Shown here piece after piece: positions 1-9,037 of a stretch of DNA of 50,201 bases. The stretch's first letter is position 1; each line of letters starts with the position of its first letter. The stretch spans positions 9,373 through 59,573 of the forward strand of contig JAHEKN010000289.1 of assembly GCA_024638305.1 (NCBI GenBank), in the 5' to 3' direction. Source of the DNA: Gemmatimonadota bacterium. GTDB taxonomy: Bacteria; Gemmatimonadota; Gemmatimonadetes; Longimicrobiales; Gaopeijiaceae. The notes beneath the pieces were generated by a model. That model was not told the origin of the DNA. It ran no database searches and saw only the letters and a program-made list of their open reading frames with translations. Both the position numbers and the translations under genes were made by a program.

Positions 1-1310
1 AGGAGCGCTTCCACGACTACATCGCCACCCCGAAGTCCAACATGTATCGGTCGATCCACACCACCGTGTTCGGGCCTGGGGGGCGACAGTACGAGATCCA
101 GATCCGCACGGAGGAGATGCACCGGACGGCGGAGCAGGGGATCGCCGCGCACTGGCGGTACAAGGAGCACGAAGGCAAGAGTCAGGACACCGAGGTGGAC
201 GAGGCGCTCAGCTGGTTTCGGCAGGTGCTCGAGTGGCAGCAGGACACCCGGGAGCCGGAGGAGTTCATGGAGTTCCTCCGCATGGACCTGTTCCAGGGCG
301 AGATCTTCGTGTTCACGCCGAAGGGCGAGGTGAAGCAGCTACCGACCGGCTCCACACCGATCGACCTCGCGTTCGCGGTGCACACCGAGGTCGGCTACCG
401 GTGCGCTGGCGCCAAGGTGAACGGGCGCATCTCACCCCTTTCGCGCCCCCTCAGGAACGGCGACACCGTCGAGATCCTCACCAACCCGCGGCAGAAGCCG
501 AGTCGCGACTGGCTGGCCTTCGTCAAGACCGCGCGGGCCCGTCAGCGGATCCGCCATTGGGTCCGGGGAGAGGAGTTCGACGATGCGGCCTCGCTCGGTC
601 GCGACCTGCTCGACCGGGAGCTCAAGCGGATCCGGCGCGAGCGTCCCTCCGACAAGGAGGTCGTGGCCGCCGCCGAGGCCTTCGGGCTGCCATCGGCCGC
701 CCATCTGGAGGCCGCGTTGGGTCGAGGGGACGTGGGCCCGATGGCGCTCCTGCGTCAGCTCTTCCCGGACTGGGACCCCAAGGAGGAGGTGCCCGCGCCC
801 TCGCCGCTACAGCGCCTGACGGACCGGCTCCGCAAGTCGGGACGGGGCCTGCGGATCCAGGGAATCGACAACGTCATGGTGCGGTATTCCCAGTGCTGTC
901 AACCAGTTCCAGGCGATGATGTCATCGGTTACGTGACCCGTGGCCGTGGCGTGTCCATCCACCGGAACGACTGCCCCAACGTGTTGAACCTGTCGTCCGA
1001 TCCGGAGCGGCGGATCGAGATCGAGTGGACGGCGGAGAAGGGTGACCGCTTCCTCATCAAGCTCTACACCAAGGGCACCGACCGCCGCGGCCTCCTGACC
1101 GACATCGCCAGCGCGATCAGCGACACCGGGACCAACATCCAGCACGCGGACATCCGCGCGGTCTCGGACGGCATGGTCGGAGAGTTCGTGGTCGAGGTCC
1201 AGAACCTGGGACACCTGGAGAAGGTCATGGCATCGATTCGGCGCGTGAAGGGCGTTCTCGTCGTCGAGAGGCGAGAGAGCTTCCGCGAAGCCGACCTGAT
1301 CGAGCTCTAG
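1..1310 (+). CDS. RelA/SpoT family (p)ppGpp synthetase/hydrolase, C-terminal part (5' end outside window)
   Basis: Partial gene: the frame is open from the first base (codons in phase with base 3), so the N-terminal HD hydrolase region and most of the synthetase domain lie upstream. Visible first is the end of the synthetase domain, with DYIATPKSN and EIQIRTEEM followed by GIAAHWRYK, the nucleotide-binding and catalytic part of the Rel fold. Then come a TGS domain ([24 protein letters not shown]), the conserved Cys/His zinc-finger region ([12 protein letters not shown], then HRNDCPN) and a C-terminal ACT domain ([20 protein letters not shown]). This order is that of long ribosome-associated Rel/SpoT stringent-response enzymes that make or degrade (p)ppGpp. 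Whether it is bifunctional Rel, SpoT or RelA depends on the unseen hydrolase domain. uvrB follows after 10 bp. Confidence 0.95.
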   Translation, partial: ERFHDYIATPKSNMYRSIHTTVFGPGGRQYEIQIRTEEMHRTAEQGIAAHWRYKEHEGKSQDTEVDEALSWFRQVLEWQQDTREPEEFMEFLRMDLFQGEIFVFTPKGEVKQLPTGSTPIDLAFAVHTEVGYRCAGAKVNGRISPLSRPLRNGDTVEILTNPRQKPSRDWLAFVKTARARQRIRHWVRGEEFDDAASLGRDLLDRELKRIRRERPSDKEVVAAAEAFGLPSAAHLEAALGRGDVGPMALLRQLFPDWDPKEEVPAPSPLQRLTDRLRKSGRGLRIQGIDNVMVRYSQCCQPVPGDDVIGYVTRGRGVSIHRNDCPNVLNLSSDPERRIEIEWTAEKGDRFLIKLYTKGTDRRGLLTDIASAISDTGTNIQHADIRAVSDGMVGEFVVEVQNLGHLEKVMASIRRVKGVLVVERRESFREADLIEL

Positions 1311-1320
1311 GGCGGGCGGC

Positions 1321-3318
1321 GTGCCGGCGTTCAAGATCGAGGCTCCCTTCGAGCCGAAGGGCGACCAGCCGCGGGCCATCCAGGAGCTCCGCGAGGGACT
1401 GGCCCGCGGGGACCGCTACCAGACGCTGCTCGGGGCAACCGGCACCGGGAAGACGCTCACGATGGCCCATGTCATCGCGGAGCACGGCCGGCCGGCCCTC
1501 GTCATGTCGCACAACAAGACCTTGGCGGCCCAGCTCTACGGCGAGCTCAAAGCGCTGTTCCCGACCAACGCCGTCGAGTACTTCGTCTCGTACTACGACT
1601 ACTATCAGCCCGAGGCCTACGTACCGGCCACGGACACGTACATCGAGAAGGACGCCTCGATCAACGAGGACATCGACCGTTTGCGGCTGCGCGCCACGTC
1701 GTCGTTGATGGAGCGCGACGACGTGATCATCGTGGCCTCGATCTCCTGCATCTACGGCCTCGGCAACCCGGAGGACTACCGGTCGCTGATGCTCACGCTG
1801 GACGTCGGACAGCGCATCTCCCGCAAGGCGATCCTCCAGGGGATGGTCGACATCCAGTACCGGCGAAACGACTACGCGTTCGAGCGCGGCACCTTCCGCG
1901 TACGGGGCGACACCATCGAGATCCTGCCGGCCTACGAAGAGCAGGCCGTCCGCATCGAGCTCTGGGGGGATGAAGTAGAGCGGATCACGCGCTTCGACCC
2001 GCTCACCGGGGAGCTCATCGCCCAGCTCGACCGGACGGCGGTCTACCCGTCCAGCCACTACGTGACCCGGCGGACCACCATCGAGGAGGTGGTGCCGATG
2101 ATCCGGGAGGAGCTGGAACAGCAGCTCGCCCAGTTCCGGGCCCAGGGGCAGCTCCTGGAGGCGCAGCGCATCGAGACCCGCACCAACTTCGACATCGAGA
2201 TGATGTTGGAGCTGGGGACCTGCCCCGGGATCGAGAACTACTCCCGCTACATCAGCGGGCGGTCGGAAGGGGAGCGGCCGGCCTGCCTCTTCGACTACTT
2301 CCCCGACGATTTCCTCGTCATCGTTGACGAGTCCCACGTGTCGATCCCCCAGATCCACGGGATGCACCGCGGCGACCGGTCACGGAAGGAGACCCTGGTC
2401 GCGCACGGATTCCGCCTGCCGAGCGCCATCGACAACCGCCCGCTGACCTTCGAGGAATGGGAGTCGGTGGTCCCCGAAGCGGTTTTCGTGTCGGCCACGC
2501 CGGCTGAATGGGAGCTGGAGAGGTCCGGTGGCGTAGTGGTGGAGCAGATCATCCGCCCCACCGGTCTGGTGGATCCCGAGATCCACGTGCGTCCGGTCCG
2601 CGGACAGGTGGACGACCTGCTGGCCGAGATCCGGAGCCGCGAAGCGAAGAGCGAGCGCGTGCTGGTGACCACCCTCACCAAACGCATGGCCGAGGACCTC
2701 TCGGAGTACCTGCAGTCGGTTGGAGTGCGGGTGCGCTACATGCACTCGGATATCGATACGATCGAGCGGATGGAGATCCTGCGAGCGCTGCGGACCGGCA
2801 AGATCGACGTACTCGTGGGGATCAACCTGCTCCGAGAGGGGCTGGACCTTCCGGAGGTGTCCCTGGTCGCGATTCTGGATGCCGACAAGGAAGGGTTTCT
2901 GCGCAACGCCCGGTCGCTGATCCAGACCATCGGCCGCGCAGCCCGCAACGTAGCGGGGAGCGCCATCATGTACGCCGACCGGATCACGAATTCCATGCAA
3001 CAGTGCATCGACGAGACCAACCGGCGCCGCACGATCCAGCTTGCCCACAATCTCGAGCACGGAATCGAGCCGAAAACCATCCGCAAGTCGATCCAGGAGA
3101 TCACGCTCACGACCCGGGTCGCGGACGCGCGCGAGCAGCCCGCGACCCGCGTGGCTGAGGGCGGCGGGACCTACGCCGAGGAGGTCAACCGCGAGGCCTA
3201 CATCAAGATCCTGGAGAAGGAGATGGCCGAGGCAGCGGAGGCACTCGACTTCGAGCGGGCGGCCCTGCTGCGCGACCAACTGCTCGAGCTCAAGGTGGAG
3301 GCCGGTTCGGCGCGGTGA
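1321..3318 (+). CDS. uvrB: excinuclease ABC subunit UvrB
   Basis: UvrB is the DNA-damage-verifying helicase-like subunit of nucleotide excision repair; it receives DNA from UvrA and recruits UvrC. The 665-residue product is full length for the family. Walker A GATGTGKT lies at residues 38-45, the beta-hairpin signature [10 protein letters not shown] at 91-100 and a VDESH Walker B around residue 336. Helicase motifs of domain 3 ([29 protein letters not shown]) follow. The C-terminal UVR motif that contacts UvrC ends the protein ([14 protein letters not shown]). The GTG start is chosen because the encoded [17 protein letters not shown] matches the usual UvrB N-terminus. The stop overlaps the tsaE start by 4 bp (GTGA). 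Confidence 0.97.
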   Translation: MPAFKIEAPFEPKGDQPRAIQELREGLARGDRYQTLLGATGTGKTLTMAHVIAEHGRPALVMSHNKTLAAQLYGELKALFPTNAVEYFVSYYDYYQPEAYVPATDTYIEKDASINEDIDRLRLRATSSLMERDDVIIVASISCIYGLGNPEDYRSLMLTLDVGQRISRKAILQGMVDIQYRRNDYAFERGTFRVRGDTIEILPAYEEQAVRIELWGDEVERITRFDPLTGELIAQLDRTAVYPSSHYVTRRTTIEEVVPMIREELEQQLAQFRAQGQLLEAQRIETRTNFDIEMMLELGTCPGIENYSRYISGRSEGERPACLFDYFPDDFLVIVDESHVSIPQIHGMHRGDRSRKETLVAHGFRLPSAIDNRPLTFEEWESVVPEAVFVSATPAEWELERSGGVVVEQIIRPTGLVDPEIHVRPVRGQVDDLLAEIRSREAKSERVLVTTLTKRMAEDLSEYLQSVGVRVRYMHSDIDTIERMEILRALRTGKIDVLVGINLLREGLDLPEVSLVAILDADKEGFLRNARSLIQTIGRAARNVAGSAIMYADRITNSMQQCIDETNRRRTIQLAHNLEHGIEPKTIRKSIQEITLTTRVADAREQPATRVAEGGGTYAEEVNREAYIKILEKEMAEAAEALDFERAALLRDQLLELKVEAGSAR

Positions 3319-3818
3319 TCGTCACGGAAGCGGAGCTGACCGCTTGGGGGCGATCGATCGGCGCGGCGGTGGCGGAAGCGTTCAAGGACGTGACGGACCC
3401 TGAGCCCACCGTGACGGCGCTGCTACTCGAGGGTCCGCTCGGAGCCGGCAAATCGACCCTGGCGCGGTCCATCGCGGCGGGCGCCGGCGTCGCCGGCACG
3501 CTTCCGTCACCTACGTTCAACCTCGTGTTCTGCTATGAGGGCGGGGGAGGACTGGGTGTCGTCCATGCGGACCTCTATCGGCTGGAGTCCGCGTCCGAGC
3601 TCGACGAGCTCGGCTGGGAGGATCTCCTCCACGAGGGACTCGTGATGGTGGAGTGGCCCGGGCGGGCCGGCGGTCGGGTGCCGAGTGACCACTGGGTCGT
3701 CTCCCTCGGCTTCGTCAGTGGACGGCCCGAGGTGCGTGAGCTGGCGACGCAGCGGGCGGGCTCCGCGCCCGAGTGGGAGCCGCTCGTGGCCGGGATCACC
3801 GCCCGGGAGTCGGCGTGA
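3315..3818 (+). CDS. tsaE: tRNA threonylcarbamoyladenosine biosynthesis ATPase TsaE
   Basis: TsaE is the small P-loop ATPase that works with TsaB and TsaD to place the threonylcarbamoyl group on A37 of ANN-decoding tRNAs. Residues 39-48 form the P-loop ([10 protein letters not shown]). SPTFNLV at 65-71, HADLYRL at 84-90 and VMVEWPGR near 112 are the family signatures, including the Trp/Glu motif before the C-terminus. At 167 residues it is close to the usual length, with a short C-terminal tail. It starts with GTG overlapping the uvrB stop and ends overlapping the tsaB GTG start, so translation of uvrB, tsaE and tsaB is probably coupled. Confidence 0.93.
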   Translation: MIVTEAELTAWGRSIGAAVAEAFKDVTDPEPTVTALLLEGPLGAGKSTLARSIAAGAGVAGTLPSPTFNLVFCYEGGGGLGVVHADLYRLESASELDELGWEDLLHEGLVMVEWPGRAGGRVPSDHWVVSLGFVSGRPEVRELATQRAGSAPEWEPLVAGITARESA

Positions 3819-4588
3819 CGTTGGAGAGTGGCGGGCCGACCCCCCGAATCAGGGACTTGATCGAACGGGGCGCGTGGGTCCTGGCCTTCGACACCTCGGG
3901 CCCGGAAGGGTCGCTCGCCCTGGGTCGGCGCGGCCGGCCGGAAGCGGAGGGTACGCTTCGACCGCGACGGCACGCGAGCGACCTGCTTCCCGAGCTGGAC
4001 CGCCTGCTTCGAGCACTCCGACTTTCCGTGAGCGATATCGAAGGGGTCGTGGCAGGCGCCGGACCGGGTTCGTTTACCGGGGTCCGCATCGCGGCTGCGA
4101 CCGCCAAAGGCCTCTGGCACGGTCTCGGGGTCCCGGTGTGGCCTGTCTCCAGTCTTCGGGGAGCGGCCTGCGACCCCGGCGCGCCTTGGTCCGCCGGACT
4201 CCGTGGCGTCCTCTTCGACGCGAGGGGCGATCGTACGTACGCGGCGGTCTACGGGGTGTCGGCGTCGGGGGTTAGCGAGCGATTGGCCCCGTTCGCGGCC
4301 GACCTGGCCGAGGTGCTCGACCGCTTCCGCGAAGCCGGAATCGCCGCACAGGTGGAGCTCGGCGGATCGGCCGCGTGGCGGCACCGTGACCGGCTCGCGA
4401 GCGCCGGCTTCGGCTGCGCGCCCGCCCCCGCGGGGACGCCGTCGGCGGCCGGCCTGCTCGAGTGCCTTCGCCTTGACCCCGATACCGGCCCCCACGAGAA
4501 TCCGGCACAATGGGAACCGGAGTACCTGAGGGCATCGAGCGCGGCGCGGTCGAGGCCGGGAATCGACGCATTCGAGTCCGGGCCCTGA
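3815..4588 (+). CDS. tsaB: tRNA threonylcarbamoyladenosine biosynthesis protein TsaB
   Basis: TsaB (YeaZ) is the ASKHA-fold partner that dimerises with TsaD in the t6A-synthesising complex. With the GTG start at 3815 the product has 257 residues. It shows VLAFDTSGPEGSLAL (22-36), the His of RRHASDLLPELD (residue 53) and the family signature GPGSFTGVRIA (83-93). The frame is also open upstream to 3773, but 3815 gives the GTGA overlap with tsaE used throughout this region. The last 79 bases also encode the first residues of rimI in another frame. TsaD is not in the window. Confidence 0.92.
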   Translation: MTLESGGPTPRIRDLIERGAWVLAFDTSGPEGSLALGRRGRPEAEGTLRPRRHASDLLPELDRLLRALRLSVSDIEGVVAGAGPGSFTGVRIAAATAKGLWHGLGVPVWPVSSLRGAACDPGAPWSAGLRGVLFDARGDRTYAAVYGVSASGVSERLAPFAADLAEVLDRFREAGIAAQVELGGSAAWRHRDRLASAGFGCAPAPAGTPSAAGLLECLRLDPDTGPHENPAQWEPEYLRASSAARSRPGIDAFESGP

Positions 4589-5082
4589 CCGCGGCCGACG
4601 TACCTGCCATCGCCTTGCTCGAGCGGGAGTCGTTCAGCACCCCCTGGCGCGAAGAGACGTTCGCCCGACTGCTCGACGGAGGGTCCGGGGCCGAGGTGTG
4701 GGTTGCTGAAGAGCAATCCGAGGATGTGACGCCGGATCAGCGCCTCGAGTCGGGCATCTCTCGCGGTTCCGGTGTCCTGGGATACGCAGTGCTGTGGATC
4801 GTCGGGGACCAGGCGGAGCTGGCCAACCTGGCCGTTCGCCCGGACGCTCGGGGTCAGGGGGTCGGAGGCAGCTTGCTCGACCAAGTCCTCCAGCGCTGTC
4901 GACAGGCTTCCGTCACCGCGCTCTATCTCGAAGTGCGGCATTCCAACGAGGTTGCCCGGAGACTCTACGAGGGGCGGGGGTTTCGTACCATCGGGCTCAG
5001 GAAGAGCTACTACACGCGGCCTCGTGAAGACGCGCGGGTCATGATGCTGTCGCTCTCGCCCGAGGTCGTGGCTGCCCCGTGA
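4510..5082 (+). CDS. rimI: ribosomal-protein-alanine N-acetyltransferase RimI
   Basis: A GNAT-fold acetyltransferase that by family acetylates the N-terminal alanine of ribosomal protein S18. The acetyl-CoA loop is RGQGVGGSLLDQ (114-125). The C-terminal signature EVRHSNEVARRLYEGRGF, then RKSYYTRPREDARVM, is typical of RimI rather than a generic GNAT. It is 190 residues, about 40 longer than E. coli RimI, owing to an N-terminal extension and an insert near residues 65-88. ATG 4510 is the only ATG, GTG or TTG in frame ahead of the domain, so the 79-base overlap with tsaB seems real. The tsaE-tsaB-rimI order is a common bacterial arrangement. The stop overlaps the next gene by 4 bp. Confidence 0.92.
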   Translation: MGTGVPEGIERGAVEAGNRRIRVRALTAADVPAIALLERESFSTPWREETFARLLDGGSGAEVWVAEEQSEDVTPDQRLESGISRGSGVLGYAVLWIVGDQAELANLAVRPDARGQGVGGSLLDQVLQRCRQASVTALYLEVRHSNEVARRLYEGRGFRTIGLRKSYYTRPREDARVMMLSLSPEVVAAP

Positions 5083-6089
5083 GTGTGAAGATCGTCGCCG
5101 AGGTCGCCCAGGCGCACGACGGTTCCCTCGGAAGCGCGCTCTCGTTCGTCGACGCCGTCGCACGGGCCGGGGCGGATGCCGTGAAGTTCCAGACCCACAT
5201 CGCCGAGGCCGAAAGCACGCCCCACGAACCTTGGCGAGTCCGCTTCAGCAGCCAGGACGAGACCCGGTACGACTACTGGAAGCGGATGGAGTTCACGGAG
5301 CCCCAGTGGCGGGAGATCCGTGAGCGGGCGGCAGAGCGCGGCCTCGACTTCATCAGCTCGCCGTTTTCCATCGAGGCTGCCGAGATGCTCACGCGAGTGG
5401 GCCTTTCGGCTTGGAAAATCGCCTCCGGCGAGGTGAGGAGCCGAGCGCTGCTCGACTGCATATCGGAGAGCAGCCTTCCGGTATACCTCTCGACCGGGAT
5501 GAGCCCACTCGCGGAGGTCGACGAGTCGGTGCGCCTGCTGCGCGATCGGGGTCTGGACCTCACGGTGATGCAGTGCACGTCCATGTATCCCACACCGGCC
5601 GAGCGTGTGGGCCTCAACGTGCTGAGCGAGTTCCGGGATCGCTATCCAGGGTGCTCGGTCGGCCTCTCGGACCATTCCGGCACCATCTTCCCGGGTCTCG
5701 CGGCCGTGGCCCTGGGCGCCGACGCGGTCGAGGTTCACGTGTGCTTCAGCCGAGAGGCGTTCGGCCCCGACGTGCCTGCGTCCCTCACGGTGGACGAGCT
5801 CGCCGAGCTGGTACGCGGGGCCAGCTTTCTGGACGCCGCGCGAGCGGCCCCGGTGGACAAGGACGCGGTGGCCGAGGAGCTGGCGCCGATGCGGCGACTC
5901 TTCATGAAGAGCGTGGTGGCCGCGGCGGATCTCCCGGCCGGCACCGTGTTGGCCTCGGAGCATCTCGCGCTCAAGAAGCCGGGCTCCGGGATCGCCGCCG
6001 AGCGTCTAGGGGAATGCCTGGGTCGGCGGCTCGCCCGCGACGTCGCGCGTGATCACCTCCTGACGGAGGACGACCTTGTCCCGGCCTGA
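5079..6089 (+). CDS. neuB: N-acetylneuraminate/legionaminate synthase family (NeuB-type nonulosonate synthase)
   Basis: NeuB-family enzymes condense phosphoenolpyruvate with an N-acylated mannosamine-type sugar to give a nine-carbon nonulosonic acid. The TIM-barrel part opens with KIVAEVAQAHDGSLGSA and VKFQTH (about residues 4-40), then SAWKIASGEV, YLSTGMSPL, QCTSMYPTP and VGLSDHSGT, the usual order of strand motifs. A C-terminal SAF (antifreeze-like) domain occupies about 270-333 (AGTVLASEHLALKKPGSGI). At 336 residues it has the usual length. The sequence alone does not decide between Neu5Ac, legionaminate and pseudaminate; the neighbouring NeuC- and NeuA-type genes favour the first two. GTG start overlaps the rimI stop. 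Confidence 0.88.
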   Translation: MSVKIVAEVAQAHDGSLGSALSFVDAVARAGADAVKFQTHIAEAESTPHEPWRVRFSSQDETRYDYWKRMEFTEPQWREIRERAAERGLDFISSPFSIEAAEMLTRVGLSAWKIASGEVRSRALLDCISESSLPVYLSTGMSPLAEVDESVRLLRDRGLDLTVMQCTSMYPTPAERVGLNVLSEFRDRYPGCSVGLSDHSGTIFPGLAAVALGADAVEVHVCFSREAFGPDVPASLTVDELAELVRGASFLDAARAAPVDKDAVAEELAPMRRLFMKSVVAAADLPAGTVLASEHLALKKPGSGIAAERLGECLGRRLARDVARDHLLTEDDLVPA

Positions 6090-7137
6090 CCGCCCCCGCG
6101 TGCTCAACGTGGAGCCGCTCGGCTACTCGGCGTCAGCGCGCGCGCTGCTCGAGCCGGTCGCCGACGTGGTGGACGGCCCGTTCACGCGTGCCGAGCTGCT
6201 CGCAGCGGTACCGACGGCGGACGGGATCATCGTACGGCTGGGTCACCGGATCGACGAGGAGGTCTTTTCCGCCGCTCCACGCCTGCGCGTGGTCAGCAGC
6301 GCCACTACGGGTCTCGATCACGTCGATTTGGAGGCGGCGGCCAGCCGTGGGATCGCCGTCCTGAGCCTGCGAGGCGAGCGCGAGTTCCTCAACTCGATTC
6401 GGGCCACCTCCGAGCACACGTGGGGGCTTCTCTTGACCCTGGTCCGGCGCACGCACCGAGCCCACGCCCACGTCGTTTCCGGAGGGTGGAACCGCGACCT
6501 CTTCCGCGGTCGGGAGCTGCACGGCCGCCGTCTCGGCGTCGTCGGGTACGGGCGTATCGGGTCCCACGTCTGTCAGTACGGCTTGGCGTTCGGCATGGAC
6601 GTCCTGGCGTACGACCCGTACCTGGATCGCTGGCCGGAGGACGCGGCCCACGCGCCCAGTCTGGCGTCGATGCTCCGGAGATCCGATGTACTCAGCCTGC
6701 ACGTGCCGCTCAACGACGAAACCCGCGGCATGATCGGAGCGGACGAGATCGGACTGCTGCCGACCGGTGCAATCGTCGTCAATACGTCGCGCGGTGGGAT
6801 CGTGGACGAGGCCGCGCTGCTGGCAGCCCTCGAATCGGGGCGTCTGGCCGGAGCCGCGTTGGACGTGTTGGTGGGTGAAGACGCGCTGGGGCAGGGGCTG
6901 AGCGACCAGACACACCCCCTGCTCCGGTACGCGTCGACCCACGAAAACCTGCTTCTGACCCCGCACGTGGGTGGGGCCACCCACGAATCGATGGCCCGGA
7001 CGGAGGAGTTCATGTCGCGGAAGCTGAGGTCCTGGCTCACCGGGCCCGATGGGGCAGTCGAGGGCACGTCGTCGGCAGGTGCGGTCGCCCCATCGGGGCG
7101 AGCCGCGAGCGGCCCGGACGAGGGGGGTAGCCCGTGA
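6076..7137 (+). CDS. D-isomer-specific 2-hydroxyacid dehydrogenase (phosphoglycerate-dehydrogenase-like)
   Basis: An NAD-dependent 2-hydroxyacid dehydrogenase of about 353 residues. The Rossmann motif GVVGYGRIGSHV spans about 154-165. The catalytic triad of the family is complete: Arg239 in NTSRGGIVDE, Glu268 in ALDVLVGED and His297 in LTPHVGGATHE. There is no ACT or other regulatory domain of SerA; the C-terminal 40 residues are low-complexity Gly/Ser/Ala. It lies between the nonulosonate synthase and the 2-epimerase with short overlaps on both sides, so it probably acts on an acid of this pathway, but the substrate is unknown. TTG 6076 overlaps neuB by 14 bp; in-frame GTG 6100 is an alternative start. 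Confidence 0.85.
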   Translation: MSRPDRPRVLNVEPLGYSASARALLEPVADVVDGPFTRAELLAAVPTADGIIVRLGHRIDEEVFSAAPRLRVVSSATTGLDHVDLEAAASRGIAVLSLRGEREFLNSIRATSEHTWGLLLTLVRRTHRAHAHVVSGGWNRDLFRGRELHGRRLGVVGYGRIGSHVCQYGLAFGMDVLAYDPYLDRWPEDAAHAPSLASMLRRSDVLSLHVPLNDETRGMIGADEIGLLPTGAIVVNTSRGGIVDEAALLAALESGRLAGAALDVLVGEDALGQGLSDQTHPLLRYASTHENLLLTPHVGGATHESMARTEEFMSRKLRSWLTGPDGAVEGTSSAGAVAPSGRAASGPDEGGSP

Positions 7138-8297
7138 GCGCGGATGTGCGCCGGGTCTGCGTGGTGATCACGGCACGGCCGAGCTACGCGCGGGTCAAGT
7201 CCGTGATGGAGGCCATCCGACTGCACCCCGATCTCGAGCTCCAGCTCGTGGTGGGAGCCTCGGCCCTGCTCGAGCGCTACGGGCCGGTCGTCGATGTCAT
7301 TCGAGCCGACGGCTTCGAGCCCGATGCGGTGGTCTACATGGTGGTCGAGGGGGAAAACCTCGTGACCACCGCCAAGTCCACGGGCATGGGCGTTGTCGAG
7401 CTGGCCACGATCTTCGACAACTTGAAGCCCGACATCGTGGTGAGCGTGGCCGACCGCTATGAGACGATCGCCACCGCGATCTCCGCCTCCTACCTCAACA
7501 TTCCCGTGGCCCACCTGCAGGGCGGCGAGGTGACCGGGTCCATCGATGAGAAGGTCCGACACGCGGTAACGAAGCTCTCGAACCTGCACCTCGTGTCCAA
7601 CGAATCCGCACGCGAGCGCGTGATCCGCATGGGCGAAGATCCGAGCACCGTGTTCGTCACCGGTTGCCCGTCCATCGATCTCGTTGCCCGGGTGCTCGAG
7701 GACGGACAGGAGGACTTCGACCCGTTCGCCCGCTACGGCGGCGTGGGCAGCCCCTTCGAGGCCGACAGCGGATACCTGGTCGTGATGCAGCACCCGGTGA
7801 CCACCGAGTACGAGCGCGCGCTGGACGAGATCCGGGAGACGTTGGAGGCCGTCGCGGCGCTCGGTATGCGCACGTTCTGGTTCTGGCCCAACGTCGACGC
7901 GGGCTCCGACGGCATCTCCAAGGGCATCCGCCACTTTCGGGAGACCCGGGAGATGCCGGGCACGTACTTCTTCAAGAATCTGGCTCCCGAGGACTTCCTG
8001 CGGCTACTCGACGGCGCGAGCTGCCTGGTGGGCAACTCGAGCGTCGGCATCCGCGAGTCCGCCTACCTGGGCCTTCCGGTCGTGAACATCGGGACGCGGC
8101 AAATGGGACGCGACCGAGCGGAGAACGTGGTCGACGTGGATCATGACCGGGGGAGGATCGTGGAGGCGGTGCGTGGACAGGTGGACCACGGGCGCTACGG
8201 CCGGAGCGAGCTCTACGGCGATGGACGAGCGGGCAGCCGCTCCGCCGATTTGCTCGCTACCGAGGCCCTCCGGGTGGAAAAGAGAATCACATACTAG
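7134..8297 (+). CDS. neuC: UDP-N-acetylglucosamine 2-epimerase, hydrolysing (NeuC/LegG type)
   Basis: A GT-B-fold epimerase that by family hydrolyses a UDP-N-acetylhexosamine while inverting C2, freeing the ManNAc-type substrate for NeuB. The N-terminus VVITARPSYARVKSVMEAI and the central ADRYETIATAISASY, VAHLQGGEVTGSIDEKVRH and KLSNLHLVSNE are the conserved segments of the hydrolysing branch. The C-terminal half carries MQHPVTTEY and SSVGIRESAYLGLPVVNIG, which bind the UDP part. Length (387) is usual. The GTG start overlaps the stop of the dehydrogenase (GTGA). A LegG-type enzyme acting on UDP-diNAcBac is the main alternative. Confidence 0.88.
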   Translation: MSADVRRVCVVITARPSYARVKSVMEAIRLHPDLELQLVVGASALLERYGPVVDVIRADGFEPDAVVYMVVEGENLVTTAKSTGMGVVELATIFDNLKPDIVVSVADRYETIATAISASYLNIPVAHLQGGEVTGSIDEKVRHAVTKLSNLHLVSNESARERVIRMGEDPSTVFVTGCPSIDLVARVLEDGQEDFDPFARYGGVGSPFEADSGYLVVMQHPVTTEYERALDEIRETLEAVAALGMRTFWFWPNVDAGSDGISKGIRHFRETREMPGTYFFKNLAPEDFLRLLDGASCLVGNSSVGIRESAYLGLPVVNIGTRQMGRDRAENVVDVDHDRGRIVEAVRGQVDHGRYGRSELYGDGRAGSRSADLLATEALRVEKRITY

Positions 8298-8310
8298 TGG
8301 ACCGTAAGCG

Positions 8311-9030
8311 ATGCCCGGCCTGACCGTACTGGCGGTGATCCCCGCAAGGGGCGGGTCCAAGGGCGTTCCAGGCAAGAACCTGCGCGAGGTCGCCGGCGTG
8401 CCCTTGGTGGTTCACGCCATTCAGGCGGCGCGGGAGGCGACCGGACTCGACGCCTTCGTGGTGTCGACCGACGATCGCCGTATCGCGGAGGTTGCGCGGG
8501 CGGCGGGCGCAGCCGTGGTGATGCGGCCCGCCGAGCTCGCAGGCGACGAGAGCGCGGTCGCGGAGGCCCTGGTTCACGCCCTCGCGGCGGTGGAAGCGGA
8601 CGGATCGGGACCCTTCGATGCCGTGGTCGTTCTCCAGCCCACGGCGCCGCTAAGGTCGGGCGCGCACGTCGACGAGGCCATCGAGCGTCTCGACGCCCAC
8701 CCCGCCGCGGATTCGGTCGTCTCCGTCTGCGCCCTGGAGGACGTCCACCCTGCGCGCATGTACCGGCTCGGGGCGGGGGATGCCATGGAGCCGCTCTGGC
8801 CCGAGTGGGAGCGCAGCCATCGCCAAGATCTTCCCCGCGTCTACCAGCGCAACGGCGCCATCTACGTGGTGCGCCGAGCCCTCCTGCTCGACGAGGGCCT
8901 GGTGATCGGTCACGCGCCGGCGCCCTATGTCATGTCGGCGCAGCTTCTCGCCAACATCGACGACGAGCGGGACCTGCTCGTGGCCGACGCGCTGATGCGG
9001 GCCTGGCAGGCGGGGCGCCTGCCCGCGTGA
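8311..9030 (+). CDS. neuA: CMP-nonulosonate cytidylyltransferase (NeuA/LegF type)
   Basis: Nucleotidyltransferase of 239 residues that should transfer CMP from CTP to the nonulosonic acid made by NeuB, giving the donor for a sialyltransferase-like enzyme. It begins with the CMP-sialate synthetase signature IPARGGSKGVPGKNL (10-24) and has VVLQPTAPLRSG, and VYQRNGAIYVVRR for sugar binding. Three genes, NeuB, NeuC and NeuA type, in one run make the assignment solid at family level. The ATG start follows neuC after 13 bp. Specificity between CMP-Neu5Ac and CMP-legionaminate cannot be read directly. Confidence 0.9.
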   Translation: MPGLTVLAVIPARGGSKGVPGKNLREVAGVPLVVHAIQAAREATGLDAFVVSTDDRRIAEVARAAGAAVVMRPAELAGDESAVAEALVHALAAVEADGSGPFDAVVVLQPTAPLRSGAHVDEAIERLDAHPAADSVVSVCALEDVHPARMYRLGAGDAMEPLWPEWERSHRQDLPRVYQRNGAIYVVRRALLLDEGLVIGHAPAPYVMSAQLLANIDDERDLLVADALMRAWQAGRLPA

Positions 9031-9037
9031 GGCGTTC

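Noticed and set aside
1225..2367. Minus-strand 380-residue open frame opposite uvrB
   Set aside because: Val/Asp/Leu/Arg-rich antisense shadow of uvrB typical of high-GC coding DNA; no recognisable motif.
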